This document shows, piece by piece, positions 26,989-36,381 of a stretch of DNA of 64,000 bases (position 1 is the stretch's first letter; each line of letters opens with the position of its first letter). A program made the translations under genes and the position numbers. The notes under the pieces were generated by a model. It saw only the letters and a program-made list of their open reading frames with translations, had not been told where the DNA came from and ran no database searches. The stretch covers positions 1,420,518 through 1,484,517 of the forward strand of contig NZ_KI912148.1 of the NCBI RefSeq assembly GCF_000517105.1, written 5' to 3'. This DNA is from Fischerella sp. PCC 9605. Lineage in GTDB: Bacteria; Cyanobacteriota; Cyanobacteriia; Cyanobacteriales; Nostocaceae.

Positions 26989-29070
26989 CTATTTTTGTAT
27001 CGCCATCAGCACAACAGACGATCGCCCTTCTGCTCGATATGCATCACTTTCTACCACTGATGCAGCCTTCGGTTCGCAAAAATCATCAGGAGAGGGCAAA
27101 GCAGTGTCCACAATTCGATACCAGCGTTCTTGACTACCGAGAAGTGGCAGTTCAAATTGGAGCGGTTCCCAATAGGCATTGAGGATAATATGCAAATGCT
27201 CGCTCCGCTCTGGATGGCGCAAGCTGAATGCCAGGCTATGGGAATTGTTCGACCAATCTGGTTGCCCCAATTGCACACCATGCCAAACCAGATGAGGTTC
27301 ATGACTGCCATAGGTGACGCTGAGGACACGTTCTTGCTCAAATATTTCCAACGACTGGGTAAATTGAATCAGTGCCTTGACAAAGTGCAGTAAATCTGCG
27401 TGTTTTTTAACTTTACTCCAGTCAACCCAACTTAGTTCGTTATCCTGACAGTAAGCGTTGTTGTTCCCTCGTTGCGTCCGTCGGTTTTCATCCCCCATCA
27501 GCAGCATTGGTGTTCCCTGGGAGCAAAGCAGAATTGTCAAAAAGTTCTTGATCTGTCGCAGACGTAACGCCTCTATTGCCGGATCGTCTGTTTCTCCCTC
27601 GACTCCGCAGTTCCAACTGTAGTTGTCGTTAGCACCGTCGCGGTTATCTTCACCGTTTGCCTCGTTGTGCTTATAGTTATAAGCAACCAAATCATTCATG
27701 GTGAAGCCATCATGGCAGGTAACAAAATTAATGCTGCGATAGGGTTGATAATCTAGTCGCGGGTAAATATCTGGACTACCCATAATGCGAGCTGCTAACC
27801 GACCAACTGAACCTGTATCACCTTTCACAAATCGGCGCACATCATCCCGGAAGGGGCCGTTCCACTCGGCAAAACGCTGAGCAGATCCCACAAACTGCCC
27901 TACCCCGTAAAGTCCAGCTGCATCCCATGCTTCTGCAATCACCTTTGTAGTAGCTAAAGCTGGGCTGGTCTCAATTGCCCAAAGAACGGGAGAATAAAGA
28001 GTAGGGCGACCAAATTCATCACGAGCTAAGACAGTTGCTAAATCGAAGCGAAATCCATCCACATGCATCTGAGAAGCCCAATAGTAGAGGCTATCAATAA
28101 TCATGCGTGCAGCCATTGGATTATTTGCTTTCAATGTATTGCCGCAACCGCTGTAATTACTGTAGTAGGTTTGGTTTGGTTCCAAAATATAGTAAGCTTG
28201 GTTCGCCAGCCCTCTAAATGACAGTGTCGGCCCATCGTGATTACCTTCTGCTGTATGGTTGAAGACCACATCCAAAATCACCTCAATCCCAGCCCGATGT
28301 AGGGCTTTGACCATATCGCGGAACTCATCCACAGGGCCGAGCGAATCGCGACGAGAACTATAACTGCTATGGGGAGCAAAAAAGCCAATGGTGCTGTAGC
28401 CCCAGTAGTTATGGCGACCCGCAGGTGCATCGTGTGGATCAAATTGATGGACGGGTAGTAACTCTACTGCGGTAACTCCTAACTCTTTTAAGTAAGGAAT
28501 TTTTTCTATCAATCCAGCATAGGTACCGCGTTTTTCAACTTCAACGCCAGAGTTGGGATGACGAGTAAAGGCGTCTACATGTAGTTCGTAGATAACGCTT
28601 TTTGCAAGGGGCGTTCGTAGGGGTTTATCCCCTTCCCAGTCGTAGGTAGTGATATCTACAACTACACTTCTTAACGCCTGAGCGCAGTTATCTACACCGA
28701 AAGGTCTAGCTGCTTCGCGGTTGTAATTTTCCCAATTCACAATTACTTGGGCGTAGGGGTCAAGCAGTACTTTACTGCCATCAAACCTTAGTCCCTTTTC
28801 TGGTGTATAAGATCCATAGGCTCGATAGGCGTAGATTTGCCCTGACCCTATTCCTGGTATAAAGACATGCCAATAATAAAAAGTTCTGTTTTGCTTGGGG
28901 TCTAACTGGATTACACGGCTTGGCTTGGGTGCATCTGGTTCATCGAAAAGCAATAACTCCAGTGCTTGACAGCTAGAAAAAATAGAAAAGTTCACTCCGT
29001 TGGGATAAACGGTAGCACCAAGGGGAAAAGATTCACCAGGTAAGATTGGCTTTGAAGAGTTTATGTTCAT
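26989..29070 (-). CDS. glgX: glycogen debranching enzyme GlgX
   Basis: This 693-residue enzyme hydrolyses alpha-1,6 branches of glycogen after phosphorylase trimming. A CBM48-like N-terminal domain (GESFPLGATVYPNGVNFSIFSS) precedes the GH13 barrel, with conserved region I DVVFNHTAEG, region II GFRFDLATVL (nucleophile Asp), region III EAWDAAG (acid/base Glu) and region IV FVTCHDG. The C-terminal domain is beta-rich. The ATG at 29070 is preferred; the frame runs on to a TTG at 29118 that adds an atypical segment. It is the last gene of a minus-strand run with acetate kinase, a phosphatase and transaldolase, consistent with glycogen use in the dark. Confidence 0.94.
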   Translation of the reverse strand: MNINSSKPILPGESFPLGATVYPNGVNFSIFSSCQALELLLFDEPDAPKPSRVIQLDPKQNRTFYYWHVFIPGIGSGQIYAYRAYGSYTPEKGLRFDGSKVLLDPYAQVIVNWENYNREAARPFGVDNCAQALRSVVVDITTYDWEGDKPLRTPLAKSVIYELHVDAFTRHPNSGVEVEKRGTYAGLIEKIPYLKELGVTAVELLPVHQFDPHDAPAGRHNYWGYSTIGFFAPHSSYSSRRDSLGPVDEFRDMVKALHRAGIEVILDVVFNHTAEGNHDGPTLSFRGLANQAYYILEPNQTYYSNYSGCGNTLKANNPMAARMIIDSLYYWASQMHVDGFRFDLATVLARDEFGRPTLYSPVLWAIETSPALATTKVIAEAWDAAGLYGVGQFVGSAQRFAEWNGPFRDDVRRFVKGDTGSVGRLAARIMGSPDIYPRLDYQPYRSINFVTCHDGFTMNDLVAYNYKHNEANGEDNRDGANDNYSWNCGVEGETDDPAIEALRLRQIKNFLTILLCSQGTPMLLMGDENRRTQRGNNNAYCQDNELSWVDWSKVKKHADLLHFVKALIQFTQSLEIFEQERVLSVTYGSHEPHLVWHGVQLGQPDWSNNSHSLAFSLRHPERSEHLHIILNAYWEPLQFELPLLGSQERWYRIVDTALPSPDDFCEPKAASVVESDAYRAEGRSSVVLMAIQK

Positions 29071-29195
29071 TTTTTGGTTCAAGAGGGGAAGGGGTAAGGA
29101 GAAAATCAAGAAGGTCAAAGGTAAAAAGATAAAGTAAAGAAAGGAAATAATCCTTCCTTTTCCCTTGAACCTTTCTCCTTTTCCTCAGTGAAGCT

Positions 29196-30437
29196 TTAAC
29201 CTTTTCCCTGGCGCGTAGCGTTGTGCGTACGCATCAAATGCCAGGATTCTTTGGCGATCGCCCAATCTTCTTCTGCTGGGATGACTAGGACGCGAATAGC
29301 AGAATCTGCCGTTGCAATGTCTTGATCTTTTGGTGAAGCCTGATTTTTCGCTTCGTCAAGTTTTAGTCCCAAAAATGCAAACGCTTCACAAGCAGCCGTT
29401 CGTGTTAGCGCGTGATTTTCTCCGATCCCAGCAGTAAATATAAGAGCGTCTAATCCTCCTAATACAGCCAGCATAGAACCGATGTGCGATCGCAGTCTGT
29501 GGATAAACATATCAAAAGCCAACTGAGCGCGGGAATTTCCCTCAGTTATGGCGCTTTGGATGGAACGCATATCTGCGGACAAGCCAGAAATCCCTTTCAA
29601 CCCAGAACCACGATTGAGAATTTCATCTAATTGATCGGCATCGATTCCTTTTCGTAGTAGGTAAATCAGGATACCAGGGTCAACGGAACCTGAGCGAGTC
29701 CCCATCATCAACCCCTCTAAAGGCGTAAATCCCATTGTTGTGTCGATGCTTTTTCCTGCTCGGATTGCTGCTAAAGAGCAGCCATTACCCAAGTGACAGG
29801 TGATCAGACGCAAAGAATTTAAATTTCGACCTAGCAATTGCGCTGCACGTTGAGCGCAGTATTGATGGTTAATACCGTGGAATCCGTAGCGACGAATACC
29901 CTGCTCGTACCATTCATAGGGGCCGGGGTAAACAGCAGCAGGTAAAGGAATTTGGCTGTGGAAGCCTGTATCGAATACTGCTACTTGCAAAGCTTCAGGG
30001 AATACTTTCTCAGTTGCTTCTATTCCCTCTAAGTTGGCTGGGTTGTGAATCGGGGCGAAAGTCGATAAGCGATCGATGGCTGCTTTCACCTCTTCTGTAA
30101 CTACAGTTGCTTGGTAGTATTCCTGACCGCCATGCACCACCCGATGACCAACTGCATCGATTTCTTTGGCTTCTTCAATCACCTGCGTATCTCCCTGTAG
30201 GAGAGTATTTAGCACATGCTCGGTTGCAGATGCATGAGAATCAGCTTTGATTTTTTCTTTTAGAACTGTGTTGTGAGCGGTTTTAACTTTGAGTTCGGCA
30301 AATCCTTGATAGTGAGTCCAGTCTACATTGGCTTCCCAAAGTGGCTTTGGGGAATACTCTGGTAATTGCTCGCTGGCTATTTCGTACAAGCAACTTTTTT
30401 GGCTGCTTGACCCAGCATTCATCACTAAAATTTTCAT
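29196..30437 (-). CDS. ackA: acetate kinase
   Basis: This 413-residue enzyme interconverts acetyl phosphate + ADP and acetate + ATP. The ASKHA-fold motifs are clear: N-terminal MKILVMNAGSSSQKSCLY, AVFDTGFHSQIP, the phosphate loop HLGNGCSLAAI followed by DTTMGFTPLEG, and IFTAGIGENH near the C-terminus. The length is normal. In cyanobacteria this step yields ATP during dark fermentation or with phosphoketolase. No phosphotransacetylase or phosphoketolase gene is next to it in this window. It lies between the phosphatase gene, across a heptamer repeat, and glgX. Confidence 0.96.
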   Translation of the reverse strand: MKILVMNAGSSSQKSCLYEIASEQLPEYSPKPLWEANVDWTHYQGFAELKVKTAHNTVLKEKIKADSHASATEHVLNTLLQGDTQVIEEAKEIDAVGHRVVHGGQEYYQATVVTEEVKAAIDRLSTFAPIHNPANLEGIEATEKVFPEALQVAVFDTGFHSQIPLPAAVYPGPYEWYEQGIRRYGFHGINHQYCAQRAAQLLGRNLNSLRLITCHLGNGCSLAAIRAGKSIDTTMGFTPLEGLMMGTRSGSVDPGILIYLLRKGIDADQLDEILNRGSGLKGISGLSADMRSIQSAITEGNSRAQLAFDMFIHRLRSHIGSMLAVLGGLDALIFTAGIGENHALTRTAACEAFAFLGLKLDEAKNQASPKDQDIATADSAIRVLVIPAEEDWAIAKESWHLMRTHNATRQGKG

Positions 30438-30440
30438 AAT

Positions 30441-30586
30441 TAGTCATTTGTCATTGGTCATTTGTCATTGGTCATTAGTTAGTGGTTAGTGGTTAGTGGT
30501 TGGTGGTGATTTCATTATTTCTTACTTCCCAAACTCCCCCACTCTCCCCATCCCCCCATCTCTCCACCTCCCCATCTCCCCATCTA
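30441..30586. repeat. composite heptamer repeat module
   Basis: CATTTGTCATTGGT units are followed by TTAGTGGTTAGTGG units, a short unique stretch and a C-rich tract of CCCCATCTCC units, filling the gap between ackA and the phosphatase gene. Confidence 0.8.
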
Positions 30587-31225
30587 TTAAGTACCTGGAC
30601 GCAAGCGTAATTCTTCTGTCATGTAGTTGCGATCGCCCAATACTTGCAGCAAGGGCCCGTGAACGTCAAACTTTACAATGCTGACAGAAGTGGCGGGCAT
30701 GTCAATGCGATCGCGGTAGCGTCCCAAATCGATGCCCAGTAGGTTGCAAAGTATAATCCGGATGGTTGCCTTGTGGGAAACCACTAAAACATTACCCTCC
30801 GGATATTTTTCTTGGATTTCTGCAATCACTAACGAGGCGCGGCTGGCTATTTGAACAGCTGTTTCTCCACCAGTGGGTGGGTTCCAAGCAGGTTCTGCCA
30901 GCCAATGAAGATAATCTTCTAAGTAGTGCTGCTTGACAAAATCGACATTTTGACCTTCCCACTGACCATAATTGATTTCTTTCAGCCCATCCCGGAGTTG
31001 CATTTCCATCCCGATGGCATCACACAAAGGCTTTGCTGTAGCAATAGTTCTTTTCTTGGGACTGGCATAAATCGCTGTCCAGGGTATAGAGCTATATGCT
31101 TCGGCGAATGCCTTGGCCATTAGCGTCCCTTCTAGTGTAAGTTCAGGATCTAGTTCTCCGCAGTATCCTCCTGTCTGGCTGTAAATCGTTTCTCCATGCC
31201 GCAGCAAATAGAGTTTTAGAGCCAT
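30587..31225 (-). CDS. histidine phosphatase family protein (phosphoglycerate mutase-like)
   Basis: This 212-residue enzyme has the catalytic LLRHGET (phospho-His), the EINYGQWEG acidic motif and the second His in VVSHKATIRI. This superfamily includes cofactor-dependent phosphoglycerate mutase, fructose-2,6-bisphosphatase and assorted sugar-phosphate phosphatases, which cannot be separated from the sequence alone. It lies between transaldolase (62 bases upstream) and acetate kinase in the same direction, so a sugar-phosphate or glycolytic role fits. Confidence 0.88.
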   Translation of the reverse strand: MALKLYLLRHGETIYSQTGGYCGELDPELTLEGTLMAKAFAEAYSSIPWTAIYASPKKRTIATAKPLCDAIGMEMQLRDGLKEINYGQWEGQNVDFVKQHYLEDYLHWLAEPAWNPPTGGETAVQIASRASLVIAEIQEKYPEGNVLVVSHKATIRIILCNLLGIDLGRYRDRIDMPATSVSIVKFDVHGPLLQVLGDRNYMTEELRLRPGT

Positions 31226-31287
31226 AAAATCTCTCCAAATTTAACTTGTGACAAGCAGAATGCAGCTATCAATCCCCCGCTATTTCT

Positions 31288-32424
31288 TCAGGAGTTATGA
31301 TTGCTTCGTTGTTCGCATCTAGAGCATAAAAATACTGCATCAGTTCCGCCCCACTCTGTGCGGGTAATAAAACCATTACCGTTCAAGTCACATACTCGAA
31401 AAAGATTTTCAGGTACGCAGCTATTCTTCGAGGTACTCATCAAGTATTCCAATCGCTCTGCTAGAAGTTTTTCTAGAGCAATTACCGCCTTCGACCTACC
31501 AACAATGTTTTCTTCTAGTTTTTGGTATGCCATGCGATCTGCCTGGTGGATCTGGTAAAAAGTCTGTTTGTCGAGGTGTATTTTTCTAATATGCACTTTG
31601 GCAGCAAGGGCTGAATCGAGCTTGCGAGGCAATTCTGCTTTGATTAATTGCAATTTTTGAAGAAGAACAGGTGAAATTGCGAGCATATCGCAGCCAGCCA
31701 ACTCTGCGATTTGATCAATACTACAAAAGCCTCTTACCATAATTTGGGTTTGATAGCCAAATTTTTTATAGTAGTTGTAAACTTGTCTGACCGATAAAAC
31801 ACCCGGATCTTTCGCTGCTGGGTAACATTTACGTCCTGTTTCTTTCTTGAACCAGTTCACAGTTCGTCCCACCATCATAGAGACTAATGTTACACCAGCT
31901 TCAGCACAGGCGATCGCTTGATGAAGACCAAACAGCAAATTTAGGTGACAATAAATTCTTTCTTTCTCCAGAACTTCAGCTGCACGAATACCCTCCCAAG
32001 TAGACGCGATTTTAATTAAAACTCGCTCTCTGGAAATACTAGCTGCTTCATATAGAGAAATGAGATAACGTGCTTTAGCGATTATTGCTTCTGTATCGTA
32101 GCACAACCGTGCATCAATCTCAGTTGACACCCAACCTGGAATAATTGCCAGAATTTTTTGTCCAAACCATATAGTTAGACGGTCAAACGCTAAGGTAATT
32201 ATTTTATCGACTGTTGCTCCTAAACCCGCTTCTTGCTTTGCTTGTAGCAAAATTTGATTGACTATGTCTCGATATTCAGGCATCTGAGCAGCAGCAATCA
32301 GAGAGGAATTAGTAGTTGCCTGTTGCGGTTTGAAATTTTCAATTGCCCTAACGTCTCCTGTATCTGCAACCACAAGGGTAATTTTTTGCAGTTGCTCTAA
32401 CCAGCTTTTAGATATATTTTTCAT
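31288..32424 (-). CDS. tal: transaldolase with C-terminal EF-hand
   Basis: With the ATG at 32424 this has 378 residues; a GTG at 32442 would add six. The barrel carries the Schiff-base Lys138 in VLIKIASTWEGIRAAE and the TLVSMMVGRTVNWFKK segment. It transfers a dihydroxyacetone unit between sedoheptulose-7-P and glyceraldehyde-3-P in the pentose phosphate pathway. The C-terminus adds one canonical EF-hand loop, DLNGNGFITRTEW, followed by a Cys-containing tail; E. coli TalB is about 317 residues and lacks this. Calcium control is an inference. It heads the run leading to the phosphatase, ackA and glgX. Confidence 0.92.
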   Translation of the reverse strand: MKNISKSWLEQLQKITLVVADTGDVRAIENFKPQQATTNSSLIAAAQMPEYRDIVNQILLQAKQEAGLGATVDKIITLAFDRLTIWFGQKILAIIPGWVSTEIDARLCYDTEAIIAKARYLISLYEAASISRERVLIKIASTWEGIRAAEVLEKERIYCHLNLLFGLHQAIACAEAGVTLVSMMVGRTVNWFKKETGRKCYPAAKDPGVLSVRQVYNYYKKFGYQTQIMVRGFCSIDQIAELAGCDMLAISPVLLQKLQLIKAELPRKLDSALAAKVHIRKIHLDKQTFYQIHQADRMAYQKLEENIVGRSKAVIALEKLLAERLEYLMSTSKNSCVPENLFRVCDLNGNGFITRTEWGGTDAVFLCSRCEQRSNHNS

Positions 32425-32931
32425 ACCCAAAGAGTGACTCACTGAGAGTGTAGGTGATTTGAATATAGAGGATGTAAGTTTTTCTTACAATCTTTCTCCT
32501 ACTTCTAAATAAGTTTTACTGTTTTCAGTCAGGGCTTAACTATATTCAAACTCAGAAATTCAATGAACCTAATTTTTCGCATTGGTATTCCTATAATCAG
32601 GATAGAATATAGGTATTTTAATTTTTGACTACTGTTAAGAATAAATGCAAGAGCAGATAAGCCACTTAAGCTAGTTTTATATCTAGATTAAGTATGCAGC
32701 TAGATATAAATATAGATATTTTTAAGACTATCTTTTTTTGATTATGAATTTTGGGGGAATATACAGGATTATTACTGAAATCATGAAAATCTAACTGGTA
32801 TTTTGTATCAACATATCTTGCATCTACTTTCTTGTCCACGAAGAAATAAATTTCTTGGCTTAAAGCTCAATTTAGCTTGATTCACATCTTGCATGCCTAT
32901 GCAATAGCCTGGAGGCAGTAGCCCACCAGCT

Positions 32932-32958
32932 TCGTTACCAGATTCAACCTGGTAACGA
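32932..32958. repeat. short inverted repeat (10-bp arms)
   Basis: TCGTTACCAG and CTGGTAACGA are perfect arms around a seven-base loop, with no T-run. This is a dispersed cyanobacterial-type hairpin. Confidence 0.8.
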
Positions 32959-32999
32959 GAACTAGTAGTCTGCCACACAGATTATGACAGGCTAAGAAA

Positions 33000-33053
33000 G
33001 TTTGTAGTAAGTACTTTAGTACTTAAATGAGGGCTAAAGCCCTGACTACAAAC
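33000..33053. repeat. dispersed inverted repeat, GTTTGTAGT family
   Basis: The outer arms GTTTGTAGT/ACTACAAAC enclose a nested hairpin (GGGCTAAAGCCC). The same outer arms occur at 59949-59990 and, slightly changed, at 61798-61855. Confidence 0.8.
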
Positions 33054-33316
33054 CTATCAAAATTAGTGTGGTCGAGTATTAGAGCCTCTGACTCTTTCAA
33101 TCAAATGATGCAAGATCTCAGTTTTGCTGACTCGATAAAGTAATGTTAGATGCAAGCATAAACATTACAAAAACAAGCTGTTTAGAAAACACATGTCTTC
33201 CCCCTTTCCCTCTCTCCCTTTCTCACCCATAAAGACAATTTCTGAATACTGAATCGACGTTCTAGAGGCTAGGGAAGTAAAAATAATTGCATTAAATATA
33301 TACAGATATACTAGTT

Positions 33317-33394
33317 GTAGGGTGTGTTAGCGACAGCGTAACGCACCTTGGATCTACAGCTATGCGTTACGGTGTTACCGTTAAGGCACCCTAC
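33317..33394. repeat. dispersed inverted repeat, GGTGCGTTA family
   Basis: The outer arms GTAGGGTG/CACCCTAC enclose two inner copies of the GCGTTACG motif. Relatives occur at 46506-46533, 58892-58945 and 62018-62045. Confidence 0.8.
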
Positions 33395-33441
33395 TAGCAG
33401 CATGTTTTTTCAGGACTAGATTTAAAACATGCAAAACTCTG

Positions 33442-33480
33442 TTGGCACTCTCTAAGTTATCACAGCTTAGAGTGCCAATT
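33442..33480 (-). terminator. hairpin terminator after rpaA
   Basis: A 13-bp stem (TTGGCACTCTAAG with a 2-base bulge on one arm) has an eight-base loop. It lies about 30 bases past the stop of rpaA. A T-rich stretch follows on both strands, so it may work in either direction. Confidence 0.7.
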
Positions 33481-33512
33481 TTATCAGCTAATTTAACAGC
33501 ATTTACGCGATT

Positions 33513-34256
33513 TTACTCAACCTGCGATACGGAGACACTCTCACTTGATTGGGGCGTACTGGGTAACTCTAAGCAGTATCCGGCACCATATACCGTCTTG
33601 ATGTAACGGGGATGACGGGGATCTGGCTCTAGTTTTGTTCGCAAGTGGCGGATGTGAACTCGAATGGTTTCAATATCATCATCTGGATCGTATCCCCAGA
33701 CTTCCCTAAGAATTTCACTGGGGGAAACGGTTTGACCGTGTCGCTGCAACAAACAGTGAAGTAGCTCAAATTCCAAGTGAGTTAGTTTCACCGTCTGACC
33801 AAACCATATCGCCTCAAATCGTTCCGGAACCAGAGTTAAGGGCCCGTAATTGAGAATTTCACTGTGTTTGGCAGCTTGAGGAATGCGGTCAGTACGTCGC
33901 AATAGCGCCCGCACTCGTGCTAGCATTTCCTCAACTTCAAACGGTTTAGTCAGGTAATCATCTGCGCCTGCATTGAAGCCTTCCACTTTATCTTGAGTTT
34001 GCGAGAGAGCAGTCAACATCAATACGGGAATCTCGGCTGTGCGTTCATCCCGCCGCAAGCGCTGACAAACTGTAAATCCATCTACTCTGGGCAACATCAG
34101 ATCGAGCATGATCAAGTCTGGCTGTAGCTGTAAAGCTAGCGCCTGTCCTTTGATGCCATCTTCCGCTTGGCTGACATCGTAGCCAGCCATTTCTAAGTTG
34201 ACGGCAACTAATTCTGAAATTGCTGGGTCATCGTCTATGACTAGAATCCTCGGCAT
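33513..34256 (-). CDS. rpaA: response regulator RpaA, circadian output regulator
   Basis: This 247-residue OmpR-type regulator is recognised as RpaA from its nearly invariant segments: [49 protein letters not shown] and [19 protein letters not shown]. The phospho-acceptor is Asp52, equivalent to Asp53 of the Synechococcus protein. The winged-helix domain ends in [13 protein letters not shown]. RpaA is phosphorylated by SasA under control of the Kai clock and switches on dusk genes, including those for glycogen breakdown and the oxidative pentose phosphate route. It has its own terminator and lies upstream of the transaldolase-ackA-glgX run. Confidence 0.93.
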   Translation of the reverse strand: MPRILVIDDDPAISELVAVNLEMAGYDVSQAEDGIKGQALALQLQPDLIMLDLMLPRVDGFTVCQRLRRDERTAEIPVLMLTALSQTQDKVEGFNAGADDYLTKPFEVEEMLARVRALLRRTDRIPQAAKHSEILNYGPLTLVPERFEAIWFGQTVKLTHLEFELLHCLLQRHGQTVSPSEILREVWGYDPDDDIETIRVHIRHLRTKLEPDPRHPRYIKTVYGAGYCLELPSTPQSSESVSVSQVE

Positions 34257-34413
34257 TATTAAAAATTTATTACTACTTATTAAGGATAAATAAGAACCTT
34301 TGGTAGATACAAAGATTGCTTAATCGATTATAAAAAATATTTTAAATCTAACATAAAGATTAAAATTGAAAGATTTGAAAAACAAGTTCAAGTTAGACTA
34401 AATTCTAGACGCA

Positions 34414-35520
34414 ATGTGTTACTGGCCATACAATCCACCGCGCTTTTTGCAAAATGGTGTGACAATGACTGTCTACACAGGGCTTTGGGCTGGGCGTAAC
34501 TGGGAAAAAACTACTAAATACTCAGAACCACCTTATCAGGAACAAATTTTTATCGGTGGGCAAGGCGTGCCAATTTTTGGTTGGGTAGCCATTCCTAAAA
34601 GCGCTCGCGGTACGATTGTGGGTACTTACGGCATTACAGGTGATTTAGAAAATCAATGGTTTCTGAGACTGCTGGGACGTAAAGCCTATGCTCAAGGATA
34701 TGCAGTTGTGTTATTTGATTGGCGCGCCCACGGCAAGACAGCCCAGTTATCGCCTACATTAACTAGCGATGGATTGTACGAAGGCGAAGATTTTCTCTGC
34801 ATTGCAGCAGCTGCCAAAGCAATGGGGTGTCCGGGGAAATTTTGGTTTACAGGGTACTCTTTAGGGGAACAATTGGCGTTGTGGGGAGTGAAGGCGGTAC
34901 AGGATTTGGGCAAGGGGCAAGGGGCAAAGGGCAATGGTAATTTCCAATGCTCAATGCCCGATGACCAATTCACCACTTTAGGCTTAGAAGCAGATGACAT
35001 CGACGGTGCGGCGGTAATTTGTCCTAGTTTGGATTCTCGGCGATCGCTTGCTTATTTAGTCAAGCATCCTTTTGGTAGATATATAGAGAAAGCGATCGCC
35101 CGTCAACTGAAAAAACTGGCATGGCGAATTCATGATGCCCATCCTGGTAGTATTGACCCAGCAGCAATTGAACGAGCAAATAGTATTTGGGGCTTTGACA
35201 AAGAATTAGTGATTGAACGTTTAGGTTTTTCTTCGCCAGAAGCTTATTATGATGCCAGCAGTGCCTTACCATTACTGCCGAATCTGCAAAAACCGACTTT
35301 GATTATTTATGCTGAAGACGATCCGCTTTTTGATCCGGCGATCGTACCTGATTTACAAGCTGCCTGTGCTAATAACCCAATGATAGATTTGTTACTTACT
35401 CGTTACGGCGGTCATGTGGGTTATATAAGTAGTAAAGAATGTCAGCAGCAAGCAAAAGACCCCGATGTTTGGTGGGCATGGAATCGAGTTTTGCAGTGGA
35501 TTGAAGAAATCCCACTTTGA
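34414..35520 (+). CDS. alpha/beta-hydrolase (YheT-like) with in-frame repeat insertion
   Basis: This 368-residue hydrolase has a cap-like N-terminal part, a core strand with GTIVGTYGITGD, an elbow FTGYSLGEQLALWG (nucleophile Ser in GYSLG), the acid region IYAEDDPLFDP and a final His in RYGGHVGYI. Those features place it near the YheT branch. Between residues about 165 and 187, four tandem GGGCAAx heptamers plus more low-complexity DNA (34908-34973) add a segment reading GKGQGAKGNGNFQ that looks foreign to the fold. The frame survives. The substrate is unknown. Confidence 0.82.
   Translation: MCYWPYNPPRFLQNGVTMTVYTGLWAGRNWEKTTKYSEPPYQEQIFIGGQGVPIFGWVAIPKSARGTIVGTYGITGDLENQWFLRLLGRKAYAQGYAVVLFDWRAHGKTAQLSPTLTSDGLYEGEDFLCIAAAAKAMGCPGKFWFTGYSLGEQLALWGVKAVQDLGKGQGAKGNGNFQCSMPDDQFTTLGLEADDIDGAAVICPSLDSRRSLAYLVKHPFGRYIEKAIARQLKKLAWRIHDAHPGSIDPAAIERANSIWGFDKELVIERLGFSSPEAYYDASSALPLLPNLQKPTLIIYAEDDPLFDPAIVPDLQAACANNPMIDLLLTRYGGHVGYISSKECQQQAKDPDVWWAWNRVLQWIEEIPL
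34908..34973. repeat. heptamer repeats inside a coding region
   Basis: Four tandem heptamers GGGCAAG, GGGCAAG, GGGCAAA, GGGCAAT (34908-34935) are followed by CAATGCTCAATGCCCGATG-type low complexity. This kind of sequence is otherwise intergenic in this genome. Confidence 0.8.
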
Positions 35521-35596
35521 CTTTGATTGCCATCATAGTTAAACAATTCTGTCTACAGCATAATTACCAAATTACATAAATATATAACTATAGATA

Positions 35597-35623
35597 ATAG
35601 GCACACCCGAACGGTGTACCTAT
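35597..35623. other. hairpin upstream of lipoprotein gene
   Basis: ATAGGCACACC and GGTGTACCTAT pair over 11 bases with one mismatch around a five-base loop, 21 bases before the next gene. It may be a leftover terminator or a 5' structure; no clear T-run follows. Confidence 0.5.
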
Positions 35624-35644
35624 CGAAAAATCAAAGCAATCATC

Positions 35645-36283
35645 ATGGCACAACCAGTCAAAGGGAGTATCTACCTCCTCCCATTACTTGCTTCGAGTGC
35701 AACAGCACTTCTTAATAGTTGCACTATCCCCAGTAACATCTCATTACCTACATCGTCACCCACACCAATCGCCACACAACCAACACCAACTCCCAACGAG
35801 ACACAATCCACAACGATCGTTACAGAATCAACACCAACTCCTAACGAGACACAACCTACACCGATCGTCACACAACCTACACCAACTCCTAACGAGACAC
35901 AACCTACACCGACTCCTGAGAAGACGCAACCCACACCAACGACTTCAACGACTTCTTTAAGGGTTGTTGAACCCACAGGTACTTATTTGAAAAGGCGGGT
36001 TAACTGGTATAAACAGTCACCTGAGATTGTTTCAGAGAGCCAAATGTGTTATGTCAAACAAAATGAAGAATTACCTGTCTTGTCCTATAAAGAACCAGAA
36101 ATTCCGCGAGAGGTTAGAAACATTGATGAACAATCCAAGTACTACGGGAACGTCGAGAAACCAGAAGATTACTGGGCAATGACATTCGAGAATCTACCTA
36201 GCAGGTGCAATAATCAGCAAAATGGAAATAGGCGACCAACCTGGTTTGTGTACAAAAAACACGTAGAAATAGCTAAGCAGTGA
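35645..36283 (+). CDS. putative lipoprotein with Pro/Thr-rich tandem repeats
   Basis: This 212-residue protein has a signal sequence with a lipobox-like end (ATALLNSC), so it is probably a lipid-anchored envelope protein. Residues about 35-100 consist of tandem TPTPNETQP-type repeats, a flexible, probably extended linker. The remaining 110 residues form a small globular domain with Trp, Tyr and two Cys and no recognised family. The repeat DNA keeps other frames open on both strands; those are shadows. Its role is unknown; a wall-spanning linker is inference from composition. Confidence 0.7.
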   Translation: MAQPVKGSIYLLPLLASSATALLNSCTIPSNISLPTSSPTPIATQPTPTPNETQSTTIVTESTPTPNETQPTPIVTQPTPTPNETQPTPTPEKTQPTPTTSTTSLRVVEPTGTYLKRRVNWYKQSPEIVSESQMCYVKQNEELPVLSYKEPEIPREVRNIDEQSKYYGNVEKPEDYWAMTFENLPSRCNNQQNGNRRPTWFVYKKHVEIAKQ

Positions 36284-36381
36284 GACGTTTAAGCATAAGC
36301 AGATAATTAAGGTATAATTGGCGATCGCTCGCATGAGCCAAAGCAAGCACATTTCTTTGGCTAAATATTAATTGAGGTTAA

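Larger units (their letters stand above)
32443..33512. other. 1.07-kb spacer with several inverted repeats
   Basis: No gene is supported. It holds hairpin repeats at 32932-32958, 33000-33053 and 33317-33394 and the terminator of rpaA. The promoter of the transaldolase run must lie at its left end. Confidence 0.7.

Noticed and set aside
26970-27393. Plus-strand frames over the end of glgX
   Set aside because: Antisense shadows of a clearly coding minus-strand gene.
35671-35976. Low-complexity frames on both strands in the lipoprotein repeat
   Set aside because: They are alternative readings of the ACACCAACTCC-type repeat; only the frame with signal peptide and globular end is credible.
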